Source: Pirellulaceae bacterium
GTDB taxonomy: Bacteria; Planctomycetota; Planctomycetia; Pirellulales; Pirellulaceae
Assembly: GCA_016784735.1 (NCBI GenBank)
Contig: JADHUC010000058.1
Location: 1 to 44,319, forward strand
Reading direction: 5' to 3'
DNA length: 44,319 nucleotides
Part shown: piece after piece, positions 17,517-27,333 of the stretch
Layout of the letters: every line of letters starts with the position of its first letter
How positions within the stretch are numbered: position 1 is the first letter of the stretch
Notes under the pieces: model-generated
What the model was told of the DNA's origin: nothing
The model's input: the letters and a program-made list of their open reading frames with translations, nothing else
Databases searched by the model: none
Position numbers and translations under genes: made by a program

Positions 17517-19709
17517 ATGCGAATCACCGTTTCAAGATTGCCGCTACTGGTTCTCCTCGTTCTGCCGTGTTGGGCGGCGGCCGTGGTGGCGTCTGGTGCC
17601 GCGATCGGGGCGGAAGGTGACCACCTTGGGGACCTTTCGGCCGATGTGCTTGTGCCGGCCTCGCCCAGCGCGATGCGTCGGCTGGCTTCTGCCCGTTTGG
17701 CCGTCCAGCAGGAACGCTACACGGAAGCTGCAAACGCGATTCAAGAGTTGCTGTCCCCCGAGACTGAAGACGGTTTCACCGGCCGCTCCGAAGGCAGCGC
17801 AACTTGCAGCACGTTGAAGTCCGAAGCTGCGCGACTGTTGGATCTGATGCCCAGCCACGCTCACGAGTGGTACCGACTTCAGTTCGGCGCGGTTGCCCAA
17901 GAGTTGCTCGACGAGGCTATAGACCGAGGGGACCGTGTGGCGCTTGCGCAGTTGAGTGCGACCTATTTCCACACCGAGGCCGGCTGCCATGCCACGTTGC
18001 TGCTGGCACGCCAACGGCTCGACTGCGGCCACCCGCGCGAAGCTCTCGCGTGGCTGAGGCGGTTGGATGATTCGCCCGCCACGGCCAGACGCTGTCAGCC
18101 AGAATTGGCGTTGCTGTCGACTGTAAGCTGGATCCTCGTGGGCGAGCGAGCCAAGGCTCTAAGGGTCGTCGAACGCCTGGGAGCCGACGATCCCCAAGCC
18201 ATCGTGCGCATCGGCGACGAACAACTGAACGCCGCCCGTGAAGCGGATCGCGTGGTCCGCCTGCTGGATCAGGCCTGTGGTGCATGGCTTACATCGTCGA
18301 CTGCCGGGACCGGGTGGCGAATGTTCCGCGGCGATGCGGCGCGCAATGCGGAAGGCAACTGGAAAGGGCCACTGGGCGAATTGTCGTGGAAGGTGAAGAC
18401 GGGCGACGACGATTCCGAAGAAGATGATGACGAAGAATTCACGGGGTTGCCCGCCCTGCATCCGTTGGCCGTCTCCGGCGAGATTCTGGCACGTACACCT
18501 GCTGGACGGATCCTGGCGATCGAAGTAGACACTGGCAAGCGGATATGGGAGTACCCCCATGAATGGCCCGATGATCTATCTAATGCCACCACGGGGCGCG
18601 CCGTCATAAACCTGGGCGGCGGCGCAGTCAGCCGCCAGCAACAGCGTTGGCAAGACGCTATCACGGGTCAGATCAGCAGCGATGGCCGCCGGGTATATCT
18701 CGTGGATGGGTTGGCGGGAAACCTCGGCTCAAGCTCGATGCGCATGGTCAGGAACCGTGCCGTGCTGGGTCGGATCGGCGCTACGCCTCCCCATAATCGC
18801 CTCGTCGCGTTGAGCCAGAAGAGACAAGGCGCTGTCGTTTGGACGGTCGGCGGCGCTGATGGTGAACACGAGCCGGAGTTGGCCGGCGTGTTCTTCCTGG
18901 GGCCGCCCGTGTGTGACGGCGCGCGGCTGTACGCTTTGGCCGAAATCGGCGGAGAAGTAGCGTTGGTCGCGTTGCAGGCGGACTCCGGCCGTTTGAAATG
19001 GTGGCAGCCGTTGGCCCGGCCGGATCTGCCGATCACTCGAGACTGGCGACGCCGACTAGCCGGCGCCACGCCTTCGATGGCCGACGGGATCATCGTTTGC
19101 CCAACTTCAGCGGGCGTGGTTGCGGCTGTGGATGCTCTCACCAACCGGTTGCTCTGGGGCTATAGGTATCCACGGAGTTATAGTGCCGCGGGGCACCCCC
19201 TGCGGCTCGCGTTTGGCCGGGCAACTGCGTCTGCTGCCAAACCGACCTCGCAAGGCTGGCTTGACGCCAGTGCGACGATCGCCGATGGCCGCCTGCTGCT
19301 GACGCCGATTGACTCCGACGAGCTTCTGTGCCTCGATTTGCTTTCCGGCAAAGCTGAGTGGGCTTGGGAAGGCGATGCGATGCTGTTCGTCGCGTGTGTC
19401 CACGATGGCCTGGTGGTTCTCGTAGGCGAAAAGGAGTTGGAGGCATTGAATCTCGCTGACGGCCGTTCCGCATGGCCGGAGCCTCGCCTCGCACTACCGC
19501 CGGATGCCAAACCTAGCGGCCGAGGTTTTCGTGCTGATGGTTTCTATTACTTACCAACCGACAACGCCGAAATCATCAAGGTCAACCTCGCGGATGGACA
19601 ACTCGTCGAGCGGATCAAGACGCCGACTGTTCCCGGCAATCTAATCGGAATCAACAACCGGCTGATCTGGCAGTCCGTCGAAGGCATATGCCAATTCCGC
19701 TCGCCGTAA
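17517..19709 (+). CDS. Exported PQQ-like beta-propeller protein with N-terminal helical region
   Basis: This is a 730-aa protein. [20 protein letters not shown] is a signal peptide. Residues about 50-255 are helical, TPR-like ('[20 protein letters not shown]'). From '[15 protein letters not shown]' onward it is a PQQ/BamB-type propeller, with blades such as '[12 protein letters not shown]', '[12 protein letters not shown]', '[11 protein letters not shown]' and '[10 protein letters not shown]'. An acidic stretch ([12 protein letters not shown]) interrupts the start of the propeller. ATG 17517 is preferred for the signal peptide, although GTG 17499 overlaps the upstream stop. It probably acts outside the cytoplasm with the preceding HEAT protein; the substrate is unknown. 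Confidence 0.85.
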   Translation: MRITVSRLPLLVLLVLPCWAAAVVASGAAIGAEGDHLGDLSADVLVPASPSAMRRLASARLAVQQERYTEAANAIQELLSPETEDGFTGRSEGSATCSTLKSEAARLLDLMPSHAHEWYRLQFGAVAQELLDEAIDRGDRVALAQLSATYFHTEAGCHATLLLARQRLDCGHPREALAWLRRLDDSPATARRCQPELALLSTVSWILVGERAKALRVVERLGADDPQAIVRIGDEQLNAAREADRVVRLLDQACGAWLTSSTAGTGWRMFRGDAARNAEGNWKGPLGELSWKVKTGDDDSEEDDDEEFTGLPALHPLAVSGEILARTPAGRILAIEVDTGKRIWEYPHEWPDDLSNATTGRAVINLGGGAVSRQQQRWQDAITGQISSDGRRVYLVDGLAGNLGSSSMRMVRNRAVLGRIGATPPHNRLVALSQKRQGAVVWTVGGADGEHEPELAGVFFLGPPVCDGARLYALAEIGGEVALVALQADSGRLKWWQPLARPDLPITRDWRRRLAGATPSMADGIIVCPTSAGVVAAVDALTNRLLWGYRYPRSYSAAGHPLRLAFGRATASAAKPTSQGWLDASATIADGRLLLTPIDSDELLCLDLLSGKAEWAWEGDAMLFVACVHDGLVVLVGEKELEALNLADGRSAWPEPRLALPPDAKPSGRGFRADGFYYLPTDNAEIIKVNLADGQLVERIKTPTVPGNLIGINNRLIWQSVEGICQFRSP

Positions 19710-19733
19710 CTACCGAGTCATTCCGGCTCCCAG

Positions 19734-19940
19734 CTACTTCGATTTAACACGGCTCACGGCGCATAGCTTCCAGATTCCGTCGTGTTTGACCATCTGGACT
19801 GTGCGAGTGCCTTCGGTTCGCGCGATCCGAACGGCACACTGCGACACATCGGCGTGGCCGTCGCTGTCCAACCCAACGGACCATGGAAACGGTTTGTTGA
19901 TAACCTGTACTTCCCATTTCTCGCTTCTTAGGACGAAGTT
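19734..19940 (-). pseudogene. Decayed gene fragment, C-terminal end only
   Basis: On the minus strand an uninterrupted frame reads '[16 protein letters not shown]', '[20 protein letters not shown]' and '[19 protein letters not shown]' before a TAG. The composition and the '[10 protein letters not shown]' ending look like the C-terminus of a folded protein (SnoaL/DUF4440-like endings have this shape), but there is no start codon and the frame closes at its 5' end near 19940, where the hydrolase gene begins. I read it as a truncated relic; family not identified. Confidence 0.35.
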
Positions 19941-19941
19941 A

Positions 19942-21351
19942 ATGATTCAACAAACGATCACCGCAGTCTGTCGCATCGTGGTTGTGCTTAGCACGCTTCC
20001 CGCAATCGCGTTCGCGCAAAAGCCGCCGTATGACGTCTTTCCGCCGGCAGACCCGCCGTATTACCGCGTGCGTTACGAGGCTTCGACACGTCCGGCCGAA
20101 CTCGTCTATGCGGTCAACTACACGATCTGGATTCCGAACAGCGTGAAGTCGCTACGCGGAGTGATTGTGCATCAGCACGGTTGCGGCGAGGGGTCGTGCA
20201 AGTCGGGTCTGACGGGCGCTTACGACTTGCATTGGCAGGCGCTGGCAAGGAAACATGACTGCGCCTTGCTGGCTCCCTCGTACGAGCAGCCAGGCAAAGC
20301 CGACTGCCAGATGTGGTGCGATCCGCGGAATGGCTCCAGTGCCGCGTTTCAGAAATGCCTGGTCGATCTCGGTGCCAAGTCCGGCCACCCCGAGTTGCAG
20401 GACGTGCCTTGGGCTTTGTGGGGACACAGCGGCGGTGGTCATTGGGCTGGCGGAATGGTGCTGCTGCATCCAGAACGTGTTGCTGCGGCATGGCTGCGCT
20501 CCGGCGTGCCGCTGCTGGAACCGAATCCCAAGCGACCCACTATCAAGGCGCACTCACTGCCCGACGCGGCGCTCAAGGTGCCGATGATGTGCAATCTTGG
20601 CACGAAGGAAGGAGTGACCGTCAAGGAAGGCCGGTTCGCGGGCGTGTGGCCGGCAAACGAAGTTTTTTTCAACAAGGTGCGATCCAAAGGTGGACTCATC
20701 GGCGTGGCCATTGATCCGCTCACAAGTCACGAATGTGGCAACCAGCGCTATTTCGCCATCCCTTGGCTCGACGCCTGCTTGAGCGCTCGCCTGCCGAAAG
20801 TCAGCCGCGATCCGCTCATTGCCATGCCGAACGACGGCGCGTGGCTGGCTCCTGTCAACGGCAGAGAAGCCGTCCCGACTGCGGCCTTTACCGATGAACC
20901 ATTGAAGGCCGCGTGGCTGCCGAACGAGGCGATGGCACGAGCCTGGATGCAGTACGTCAAAGATACCGCCTTGACCGACATCACACCGCCACCCCGGCCG
21001 ACGAACGTGCGTGTGAGCGGCAACGAGCTGACCTGGAAAGCCGAAGCGGATCTGGAAAGCGGACTGGCCAGCTTCATCATCGAGCGTGACGGCCAGTTCC
21101 TCGCCACCATTCCCAAGCAGGGAAAGAACCCGTTTGGTCGTCCCATCTTTCAAAATCTCCAATACAGCGACACGCCCACACAACCACTTGTGCCGCTGCG
21201 TTTCACCGACGAGGAAGCCGATCTCTGCCAGAAGCACACCTACCGCGTGATCGCCGTGAATACCGTGGGCTTGAAGTCGAAGGCAAGCGCGGCGCTGCGG
21301 GTCGCAACGCCCGAATCGGTCGACAAGTCGTCAACCAAATGTTCCCGATGA
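19942..21351 (+). CDS. Exported alpha/beta hydrolase with C-terminal Fn3-like domain
   Basis: This 469-aa protein starts at ATG 19942 with AGGACG about 8 nt upstream. Residues 1-26 are a signal peptide ending AIAFAQ. The hydrolase part has '[18 protein letters not shown]' (oxyanion-type HGCG) and the nucleophile elbow G161-H-S163-G-G. Residues about 350-450 resemble a fibronectin type III-like domain ('[20 protein letters not shown]'). Such planctomycete proteins are secreted esterases or depolymerase partners; substrate unknown. The frame remains open to 19786 but this overlaps the antisense relic and lacks a start signal. Confidence 0.83.
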   Translation: MIQQTITAVCRIVVVLSTLPAIAFAQKPPYDVFPPADPPYYRVRYEASTRPAELVYAVNYTIWIPNSVKSLRGVIVHQHGCGEGSCKSGLTGAYDLHWQALARKHDCALLAPSYEQPGKADCQMWCDPRNGSSAAFQKCLVDLGAKSGHPELQDVPWALWGHSGGGHWAGGMVLLHPERVAAAWLRSGVPLLEPNPKRPTIKAHSLPDAALKVPMMCNLGTKEGVTVKEGRFAGVWPANEVFFNKVRSKGGLIGVAIDPLTSHECGNQRYFAIPWLDACLSARLPKVSRDPLIAMPNDGAWLAPVNGREAVPTAAFTDEPLKAAWLPNEAMARAWMQYVKDTALTDITPPPRPTNVRVSGNELTWKAEADLESGLASFIIERDGQFLATIPKQGKNPFGRPIFQNLQYSDTPTQPLVPLRFTDEEADLCQKHTYRVIAVNTVGLKSKASAALRVATPESVDKSSTKCSR

Positions 21352-21495
21352 GAAGGCATTTTGCCTGTTTTCACCGGCTCGCAACGCAGCAGCTTGCAGG
21401 TCGCGTGACTCCCGGCATAGAATCACAGCAGTTCCGGGATAATCCCGCTGATAATCATATCATCTCGGACTGAGTCCGGGATAGTTGTTTGAGTT

Positions 21496-22065
21496 ATGCG
21501 ACAAAGACAAATGTCCAAACCAACCCGTCGGCAGTTCATGCGATTTGGTGTCGCCGGCATGGCACTTCCGGCCTTTATGTCTCTTGGCTGCCACAGCGAT
21601 CGCGAAGACACCGCCGCGAAGACTGATGGCCTACCAAAAGAGGATCAATCCACGATGACGAATGAGCCCGTCGACCTCAGCGTAACTCCATTCCTGATGT
21701 TTTCGGGAGACGCCGCAAAGGCAATGAAGCTGTATACGGAGGTCTTTCCAAACTCAAAGATCGAGAACGTTGAAGAATACGGAGCCGACGGAGATGGCCC
21801 TGAGGGGACGGTTCGTGTGGCAACGATGTCGTTGAATGGGCAGAAGGTGATGTGCATCGACAGCCCTGTGAAACACGAATTTGGATTCACGCCAGCAATA
21901 TCGCTTTACGTCGCATCCAGCGATGCTGAGACGATTGAGCAATACTTCACCTCGCTCTCAGATGGTGGCGACGTAATGATGCCTCTTGGTGAATACCCCT
22001 TCAGCAAGAAATTCGCGTGGATCACGGACCGTTTTGGTGTGTCCTGGCAACTCGCAACCGTGTAA
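21496..22065 (+). CDS. Tat-exported lipoprotein with PhnB/VOC-like domain
   Basis: This 189-aa protein combines two parts. Residues 10-32 are a twin-arginine signal (TRRQFMRFGVAGMALPAFMS) ending in a lipobox cysteine, C32. Residues about 58-189 are a PhnB-type VOC domain ('VTPFLMFSGDAAKAMKLYTE', 'FPNSKIENVEEYG', 'ITDRFGVSWQLATV'). PhnB-like proteins are normally cytoplasmic and about 130-160 aa long. A second start, MTNEPVDL at 21655, would give just that cytoplasmic form. The gene is followed by an attC-like palindrome, so it may have been captured as a cassette. The ligand is unknown. Confidence 0.8.
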   Translation: MRQRQMSKPTRRQFMRFGVAGMALPAFMSLGCHSDREDTAAKTDGLPKEDQSTMTNEPVDLSVTPFLMFSGDAAKAMKLYTEVFPNSKIENVEEYGADGDGPEGTVRVATMSLNGQKVMCIDSPVKHEFGFTPAISLYVASSDAETIEQYFTSLSDGGDVMMPLGEYPFSKKFAWITDRFGVSWQLATV

Positions 22066-22070
22066 CGTCG

Positions 22071-22165
22071 AACGAAATGCGATCTATCCCGCCGTCTCCC
22101 AGCCGAGTCCACCCCCCACCGCTACGTCTTCCAACGGGAAACGGCAGGATAGACCGCAATTCGTT
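22071..22165. other. attC-like imperfect palindrome
   Basis: Arms 22071-22095 (AACGAAATGCGATC...) and 22141-22165 (...GCAATTCGTT) pair at 22 of 25 positions around a 45-nt spacer. The element begins with AAC and ends with GTT, directly after the stop of a small gene. These are the hallmarks of an integron cassette recombination site, and the size fits. The outer bases beyond AAC/GTT do not match the full RYYYAAC/GTTRRRY rule. No integrase gene is in the window and no second site was found. Confidence 0.4.
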
Positions 22166-22200
22166 ATCCGGCTAGTTAAACTCTTATCCATGGCAGCTAT

Positions 22201-22563
22201 ATGAAACGATACGTTGACGGATTCATCTTACCGATCCCCAAAGCACGCGTGTCCGATTACCAGACGATCGCGGAGGCAGCATCCAAGATTTGGAAGGAAC
22301 ACGGCGCGTTAGAATACTGGGAATGTGTTGGGGATGACCTAAACTCGGAAGGGACTCGTTCCTTCGCCGAAATGACAAATGCCTCCGATGGCGAGACGGT
22401 CATATTTGCCTGGGTGGTCTTTGAATCATGTGCGGCCAGAGACGCGGCAAACCAAGAAATCATGGCTGATCCGCGGATGGCTGAGTTGATGGATCCAGAG
22501 AATCCGATATTTGATTGCCAACGCATGGCACATGGTGGATTCAATGAGATCGTTCATGCATGA
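22201..22563 (+). CDS. DUF1428 family protein
   Basis: This 120-aa protein is a full-length DUF1428 member: 'YVDGFILPIPKARVSDYQ' at the start, 'ALEYWECVGDDL' in the middle and 'ADPRMAELMDPENPIFDCQR' with the 'MAHGGFNEIV' ending. The fold is a ferredoxin-like dimeric alpha/beta barrel; no enzymatic role is established. It follows the attC-like element and the VOC gene in the same direction, so it may be a captured cassette gene too. Confidence 0.92.
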   Translation: MKRYVDGFILPIPKARVSDYQTIAEAASKIWKEHGALEYWECVGDDLNSEGTRSFAEMTNASDGETVIFAWVVFESCAARDAANQEIMADPRMAELMDPENPIFDCQRMAHGGFNEIVHA

Positions 22564-22908
22564 AAATGTAAATCCGTCCGGCCGCCGGAAAACCACTAAG
22601 GATTTGATTTCGCGAGTCTTCGAGCCGAAGCTCAAGTCCTCTGTTCAAGAAGCCCGGTTGAGCTGCCGGTGAGGCATCGAGGATCGTTTGCCAGACCCTC
22701 GCCTTGGGGCTGCGGTCTGATGCCCGCGGGGAACCAGGCGAATCAACACAGAAAAACACCTCCAGCCCGATTGCTCAGGCCGGGGGCGTAGCACTCTCTG
22801 TCCTCACCGCTCAAATCGCAAGCGGCATGGCGGTCCGCCATTTGTTGTCGGCGAGCCACTTCTTGGTTGCCGGCAGCGAGGCGTACACGATCCGATGACC
22901 ATCGCGGA

Positions 22909-24105
22909 TTACCTGGCCGGTGAACCGTCCCGTCTGGATCGTTTCGACCCCTCCGGTTCTTCCCGTCGAGACACGGGCTGGCCTACGTACATCAACGTGC
23001 CCCACGAGGCGTAGGCGGTCTGCCAACGCTCTGGGCGGTTCTTCTCGACGACCTGCTCGGTGAATGGCATTTCCCGCCCCATGCGGTCGTGATAGTGGTG
23101 GTAGACTCGCTCGTAGATGCTGCTGAAACGGCCACGAGCCTTGTCCGAGATTGTCGGGTAGTTGTACCTGCCCTCGTGGCTGCGGTATGGCTCGTAGGGC
23201 ACGTCGTGGCCCAGGTTGTACTTGGCTGTGTATTCAAACCCAACCGCGAGCCGGTTGTTGTACGCTCCATACAGATCCATGCCCTGCTTCCAGGCAATCT
23301 CGGCTGCGCAGCCCTGGTATCCGAGGCCCATCTGTGTATGCGCCTGATCCCGGCCGCTCTCCTGGCACTCGCCGAAGTCGTTGATGTACTTACAGATCGC
23401 GCCGTTGCCATCGCCGTCTAAATAGTAGTCCACGGCCCGCTGGAACATCTGTCGGTCATCCAGAAACACGCCCATCGCCAGCATCGTCTGGATCATGGCC
23501 GCATCCCAGTTGCCATTTGCCGTGGGATAGAAGTCTTTGATAATCGGATAGAACACTTCCCTGAGCAGATGCTCGAACTGCTTCCGATTGTCGTCGCTCC
23601 AGCCCGCTTGCGTGTGACGGATAATCTCGGCGGCGTTGACGAAACTGATCCCGACCATGCCGACCAGCAGCTTCGCATCGTGGCCGTCTACCGACTTGAG
23701 GGTGATCGCGTAGGCGTTCAGGATGTCGATGGCCTTGTCCGCGTGGGGCTTCTCGCTCGCGACGTACCACTGGATTGCGTGAGAGTAGGCTGCGGCGGCA
23801 TCCCGCATTAGGTCGGTGCCGCCAATGTCGGGTCTGTTGTACGGTCCTCGGACGACGTCGTCGGCCGGTCTGGGCTTCCAGTCAAGGCTCGAAATAGCAT
23901 GGCTACGGAGTTCTTCCCAGGCCGATTTCCAGGGCTCCTCGCCCTCGGCAACCTTGGCTTTGACGAAATCCAGTTCTGCTCGGCTATGCAGTATGCCGGG
24001 GTGCGTGAACGGTTCGTCGGCGAGCAAAGCGTTACCCGGCCATGAAGCGGCAGTGCCCGTGACAAAGATCACGAATGAAGACAAAATATGCTGGAAAGTG
24101 GTCAT
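22909..24105 (-). CDS. Secreted alginate-lyase-like protein (frameshifted 3' end)
   Basis: This 398-aa protein has an N-terminal signal peptide (FVIFVTGTAASWPGNALLA) and the alginate-lyase helical toroid: 'PGILHSRAELDFVKAKVAEG', 'NGNWDAAMIQTMLAMGVFLD', 'DQAHTQMGLGYQGCAAEIAW'. It would cleave uronate-containing polysaccharides outside the cytoplasm. After about residue 375 the frame turns Arg/Glu-rich (REEPEGSKRSRRDG), while another minus frame continues to 22811 with sensible sequence ('ETIQTGRFTGQVIRDGHR', 'LPATKKWLADNKWR'). A single indel near 22975 therefore probably removed the true C-terminus, either in nature or in assembly. Confidence 0.8.
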   Translation of the reverse strand: MTTFQHILSSFVIFVTGTAASWPGNALLADEPFTHPGILHSRAELDFVKAKVAEGEEPWKSAWEELRSHAISSLDWKPRPADDVVRGPYNRPDIGGTDLMRDAAAAYSHAIQWYVASEKPHADKAIDILNAYAITLKSVDGHDAKLLVGMVGISFVNAAEIIRHTQAGWSDDNRKQFEHLLREVFYPIIKDFYPTANGNWDAAMIQTMLAMGVFLDDRQMFQRAVDYYLDGDGNGAICKYINDFGECQESGRDQAHTQMGLGYQGCAAEIAWKQGMDLYGAYNNRLAVGFEYTAKYNLGHDVPYEPYRSHEGRYNYPTISDKARGRFSSIYERVYHHYHDRMGREMPFTEQVVEKNRPERWQTAYASWGTLMYVGQPVSRREEPEGSKRSRRDGSPAR

Positions 24106-24278
24106 GGATTTTCTCTGATATTCGAGTCAGGCCACGTTTCCGTCTTCGTGACCCCAGAACAGCGCATTATCGTAAGGGAACCTGAAGATCCCGATTTTGT
24201 CGTCTCGGAGATCCGCATGCAACCTGGATACACTCTGAAACGAGATGCAACGACCAAATCGGAAAGGTGACGCACGCG

Positions 24279-25094
24279 ATGAATCCACAACGTGAAGGCG
24301 TTTGGGATGGAACGTACAAGATCCCATGGGACGAACCAGCGTTTAGTCGCCGCATGCTTCGCGAACACTTGAGCCAGGATCACGACTTGGCCAGCCGACG
24401 AGTGGAGTGGATTGAACGGCAAGTGGCCTGGATTCATCGAGACTTATTGCGCGAGGAGTCGTCACAGATCCTCGACCTCGGTTGTGGTCCCGGATTCTAT
24501 ACGCACCGACTGGCAATGCTGGGGCATCATTGTCTGGGAATCGACTTCGGGCCGGCGTCTATCGAGTATGCCAACCAGAATAACCCGGACACGTCGCGAT
24601 GCGAGTTCGTGCTGGGAGACCTTCGTCGTGCGAATTTTGGAGGGCCTTACGATCTGGCAATGATCCTGTACGGTGAATTGAACGTCTTTGCTCCCGATGA
24701 GGCCGCGGCGGTTCTACGCAAGGCTTGTGAAAGTCTGGTTCGGGGAGGGCTGCTGATCGTCGAAGTCCAAACACCGGATGTTATCGAACAACTGGGACGG
24801 ACGGAGGCGTCCGAGTACACATGCGAGACAGGTCTGTTCTCGGACAAGCCCCATCATTGCCGAACGGAGAATCAGTGGCTGAACGACCATCAGGTCAGCA
24901 TGCAGGTGTTCACGGTGACCGACACGGCTTCCGAGAGCACGAAGACGTACCAAAGTACGACCAAGGCTTGGTCCGACGCCGACCTACAATCTCTGCTGTT
25001 GGCGGCCGGGTTCAGTACGGCATCCCATTGTGCTGAGTGGCCGTGCAACATGGACAGCTTGGCACTTTGGTTAGCGCGGCGGGGCACTGTCTGA
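24279..25094 (+). CDS. Class I SAM-dependent methyltransferase
   Basis: This 271-aa protein has the AdoMet-binding motif I in 'ILDLGCGPGFYTHRLAMLGH' (residues 64-83) and the following acidic strand 'LGIDFGPASIEYA'; 'GGLLIVEVQTPD' is a later core strand. ATG 24279 is chosen; GGAAAGG lies about 12 nt upstream, and a GTG at 24267 in frame is possible. The methyl acceptor is unknown. It is monocistronic, divergent from the alginate-lyase gene. Confidence 0.88.
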   Translation: MNPQREGVWDGTYKIPWDEPAFSRRMLREHLSQDHDLASRRVEWIERQVAWIHRDLLREESSQILDLGCGPGFYTHRLAMLGHHCLGIDFGPASIEYANQNNPDTSRCEFVLGDLRRANFGGPYDLAMILYGELNVFAPDEAAAVLRKACESLVRGGLLIVEVQTPDVIEQLGRTEASEYTCETGLFSDKPHHCRTENQWLNDHQVSMQVFTVTDTASESTKTYQSTTKAWSDADLQSLLLAAGFSTASHCAEWPCNMDSLALWLARRGTV

Positions 25095-25306
25095 CAAGTG
25101 CGCGTACGAAAGATGCTATGACGTGGCAGCCGTGGCCACTTCACGCCGGGCGCAGGCTGCTACGGCCATTCAAAGCCAAGTACGAAACGTCGATAGCTTG
25201 TCAGCGGCGGCGTGCCGTCGTCAGTGACCGCAGTATGAGCAGCAAAGTCCAGGATGTGAAACGCTTCATCTGGCGGAATCCCACTGGAGTTGTGAGCGGA
25301 AGGAGG

Positions 25307-26200
25307 TCATTCGTTCAACGCCGCGACACGAGACCGGATCTCCTCGTACATGTCCGAAGGTAATGGACCGCTCGCCGCGGCGGTGAGGTTCTCGGCCATA
25401 TGCCCAGGGTCGCACGTGCCGACGATGGTGGTGTGGCAGTGTGGGTGGGAAAGCGAGTAACGCAAGATCAGCTCCGCGCGCTTGATGCCTTCAGGAAGAA
25501 CCTCATCGAGTTTCGCTCGCGTCCAGATGTCGTTGAGCGCCGGCCGCTGGATCTCTGCTTCGGGACCGCCGTGAGCGATGCCGCCGCGTATGATGATCCC
25601 CGCGCCGGCTTCCGCGGCTCTCGTGATCCAATCGTGATGTTCAGGAGCCAGGCATGAGTAGGGGATCTGGAACGTGTCGAACACGCCGAGGTCAATCAGC
25701 CCAGGAAGGTGCGGCAGTGAGCTGGAAACGCCAATGAACCTTACTATGCCTTGATCACGAAAGCCCGCCAGCAGCCCGATGAGCCCTTCGCGTTGGAGTG
25801 TTTCCGCGTCGCCCCCGTGGAATTGCAGGACATCTACGTAATCGGTCCGTAGACGCTGGAGGCTGGTCTCGATGTTTCGCTGAATCACCTCCTTCTGCCA
25901 AATGTGGTCAATCTCTATGTGGTCTTCGTGTTGGGTGTAGGCGCAGCCGCACTTGGTCGCCAGGTAGAACTCGCTTCGCCGCGAGCTGATATAGCGTCCG
26001 ATTCGCTCCTCGCTGATTCCATAGTCGGGCGCGGTGTCGACGAAATTGATGCCCGCATCGAGCACCGAGTTGAGGAAACGGTCGGCATCTTCTTCACTGA
26101 CAACGCGTACGCCCCAAGCCCGAGGGCCGCGAAGTCCCATGCTGCCGTAACCGAGTTGGGCGACTTCGAGATTCGTTTGGCCAAGCTGCTTTTTGATCAT
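25307..26200 (-). CDS. Aldo/keto reductase
   Basis: This 297-aa protein is an aldo/keto reductase with the catalytic tetrad D55, Y60, K83 and H128 ('FVDTAPDYGISEERIGRY', 'FYLATKCG', 'DVLQFHGGD'). It would reduce carbonyls using NADPH. The start MIKKQLGQTNLEVAQLGYGS is the normal family beginning; the open frame extends 26 codons upstream without domain sequence. It is slightly short at the C-terminus for a canonical AKR barrel but typical of the short planctomycete group. Its substrate cannot be predicted. Confidence 0.9.
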   Translation of the reverse strand: MIKKQLGQTNLEVAQLGYGSMGLRGPRAWGVRVVSEEDADRFLNSVLDAGINFVDTAPDYGISEERIGRYISSRRSEFYLATKCGCAYTQHEDHIEIDHIWQKEVIQRNIETSLQRLRTDYVDVLQFHGGDAETLQREGLIGLLAGFRDQGIVRFIGVSSSLPHLPGLIDLGVFDTFQIPYSCLAPEHHDWITRAAEAGAGIIIRGGIAHGGPEAEIQRPALNDIWTRAKLDEVLPEGIKRAELILRYSLSHPHCHTTIVGTCDPGHMAENLTAAASGPLPSDMYEEIRSRVAALNE

Positions 26201-26308
26201 GTGCTTTGTATCCCAATGATAGGACGGAAGAAGGAGCCGGAGGTCATATGCCGGAACGGCCCTTTGGGTGCTGCGCACAAATGCCCCCCGTCCCTTTCCT
26301 TCGGAGAG

Positions 26309-27292
26309 TCATTTCTGAGGTTCGTCGGCGTCGGGGCCGGGTTTTGCGGCGTATAGCACTCCTGCGAGCAGCAATTCGGCCAGCAGCCAGACCAGACGCA
26401 GAAGAATGGCGGAGACCACCGCGGCAGCTTCGCCGAATGGTTCTTTCAGTAGCTCCATGACCACGAATTCGCGTACGCCAATTCCGCCGGGTAACAGGGA
26501 AAGGAACCCGGCCACCATGGCCAAGGCGACGCAGGCTGTGACTAAGGGAAAGTGTTCGAGCGACACGGGTCTTAACGTTGTGGTGGGTATGGCACGGAGT
26601 GTTAGCCATAGACTCAGTCCGAGCAGACACCAGCCTAACGCCACGGTGACCCATCCGAACGACATGAGACGGAAGTCCAGGCCTGCCAGCGCCGAGTCGA
26701 TATCGGGGTTCACCTTCTTGACACCGACCAAACGCACCAGCCGCCGAAAAATTGGGGGTAGCGTGGGCCCGCCGGCGCAGAGCATCAACACAATTGCCAA
26801 CAGCAGTAGTCCGGTCTTGTCGCGATACATCGCGCCCAGAATGGCCGCAGATACAAACGCACCGACGGCCATCATGGTAAGCGTTTCGACGAAGACGCTG
26901 GTTGCCGCGACGCTGGTATCAACTCGGTTGCTGCGGATTAGCCCCGTGCGCAGAATCACCACCAACGCCTTGCCGGGTACGTATTTGCCCAAGTGTCCGA
27001 TATAGAACGCGCGGAGCGATTCCAGCCATCGAGGTCGTTGGCCCATGGCGTGCAGCGTCCTGTGCCAGAACCGCCAGCAGGGCGCCATACCGACCAGGTA
27101 CACGAGCCCGGCCACCAGCAACCACCACGGCTGGATTTGCGACAGGGCAAACTTCTGTTCTTCCAACTCAGCCAATGCCTTGACGACCGTTTCCCAAATG
27201 CCAATGCCGACCAGCACAAGGATCGTCAAGCGGAACAACAACTTGGCGATCGCGATGATGCGTTTCTTGTTGCTGGTCTGTTCGGCGGTCAA
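26309..27292 (-). CDS. Lysylphosphatidylglycerol-synthase-type membrane protein (UPF0104)
   Basis: This 327-aa integral membrane protein has about eight hydrophobic helices and the family motifs 'FYIGHLGKYVPGKA' and 'LSLLPGGIGVREFVVMELLK'. The family is the transmembrane domain of LPG synthases and related lipid flippases. The catalytic aminoacyl-transfer domain is absent, so it more likely moves or binds a lipid. Same direction as the AKR gene, 108 nt upstream of it. Confidence 0.9.
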   Translation of the reverse strand: MTAEQTSNKKRIIAIAKLLFRLTILVLVGIGIWETVVKALAELEEQKFALSQIQPWWLLVAGLVYLVGMAPCWRFWHRTLHAMGQRPRWLESLRAFYIGHLGKYVPGKALVVILRTGLIRSNRVDTSVAATSVFVETLTMMAVGAFVSAAILGAMYRDKTGLLLLAIVLMLCAGGPTLPPIFRRLVRLVGVKKVNPDIDSALAGLDFRLMSFGWVTVALGWCLLGLSLWLTLRAIPTTTLRPVSLEHFPLVTACVALAMVAGFLSLLPGGIGVREFVVMELLKEPFGEAAAVVSAILLRLVWLLAELLLAGVLYAAKPGPDADEPQK

Positions 27293-27333
27293 GTGGTGAC
27301 GTCCTTCTGTTGCTTGTAGGCGCGGGCCGAGTA

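Noticed and set aside
21425..21480. Short repeats around 'CCGGGATA' before the VOC gene, considered as a CRISPR or second attC
   Set aside because: Only two short copies with no regular spacing, and no long pairing arms as in attC.
22541..22759. 72-codon minus-strand frame downstream of the DUF1428 gene
   Set aside because: No recognisable sequence, overlaps the end of DUF1428; likely chance.
25095..25306. Short minus-strand frames in the gap before the aldo/keto reductase, e.g. a peptide beginning MKRFTSWTLLLI
   Set aside because: It stops after 22 residues; a second frame with a plausible pattern has no start. Not enough to call a gene.
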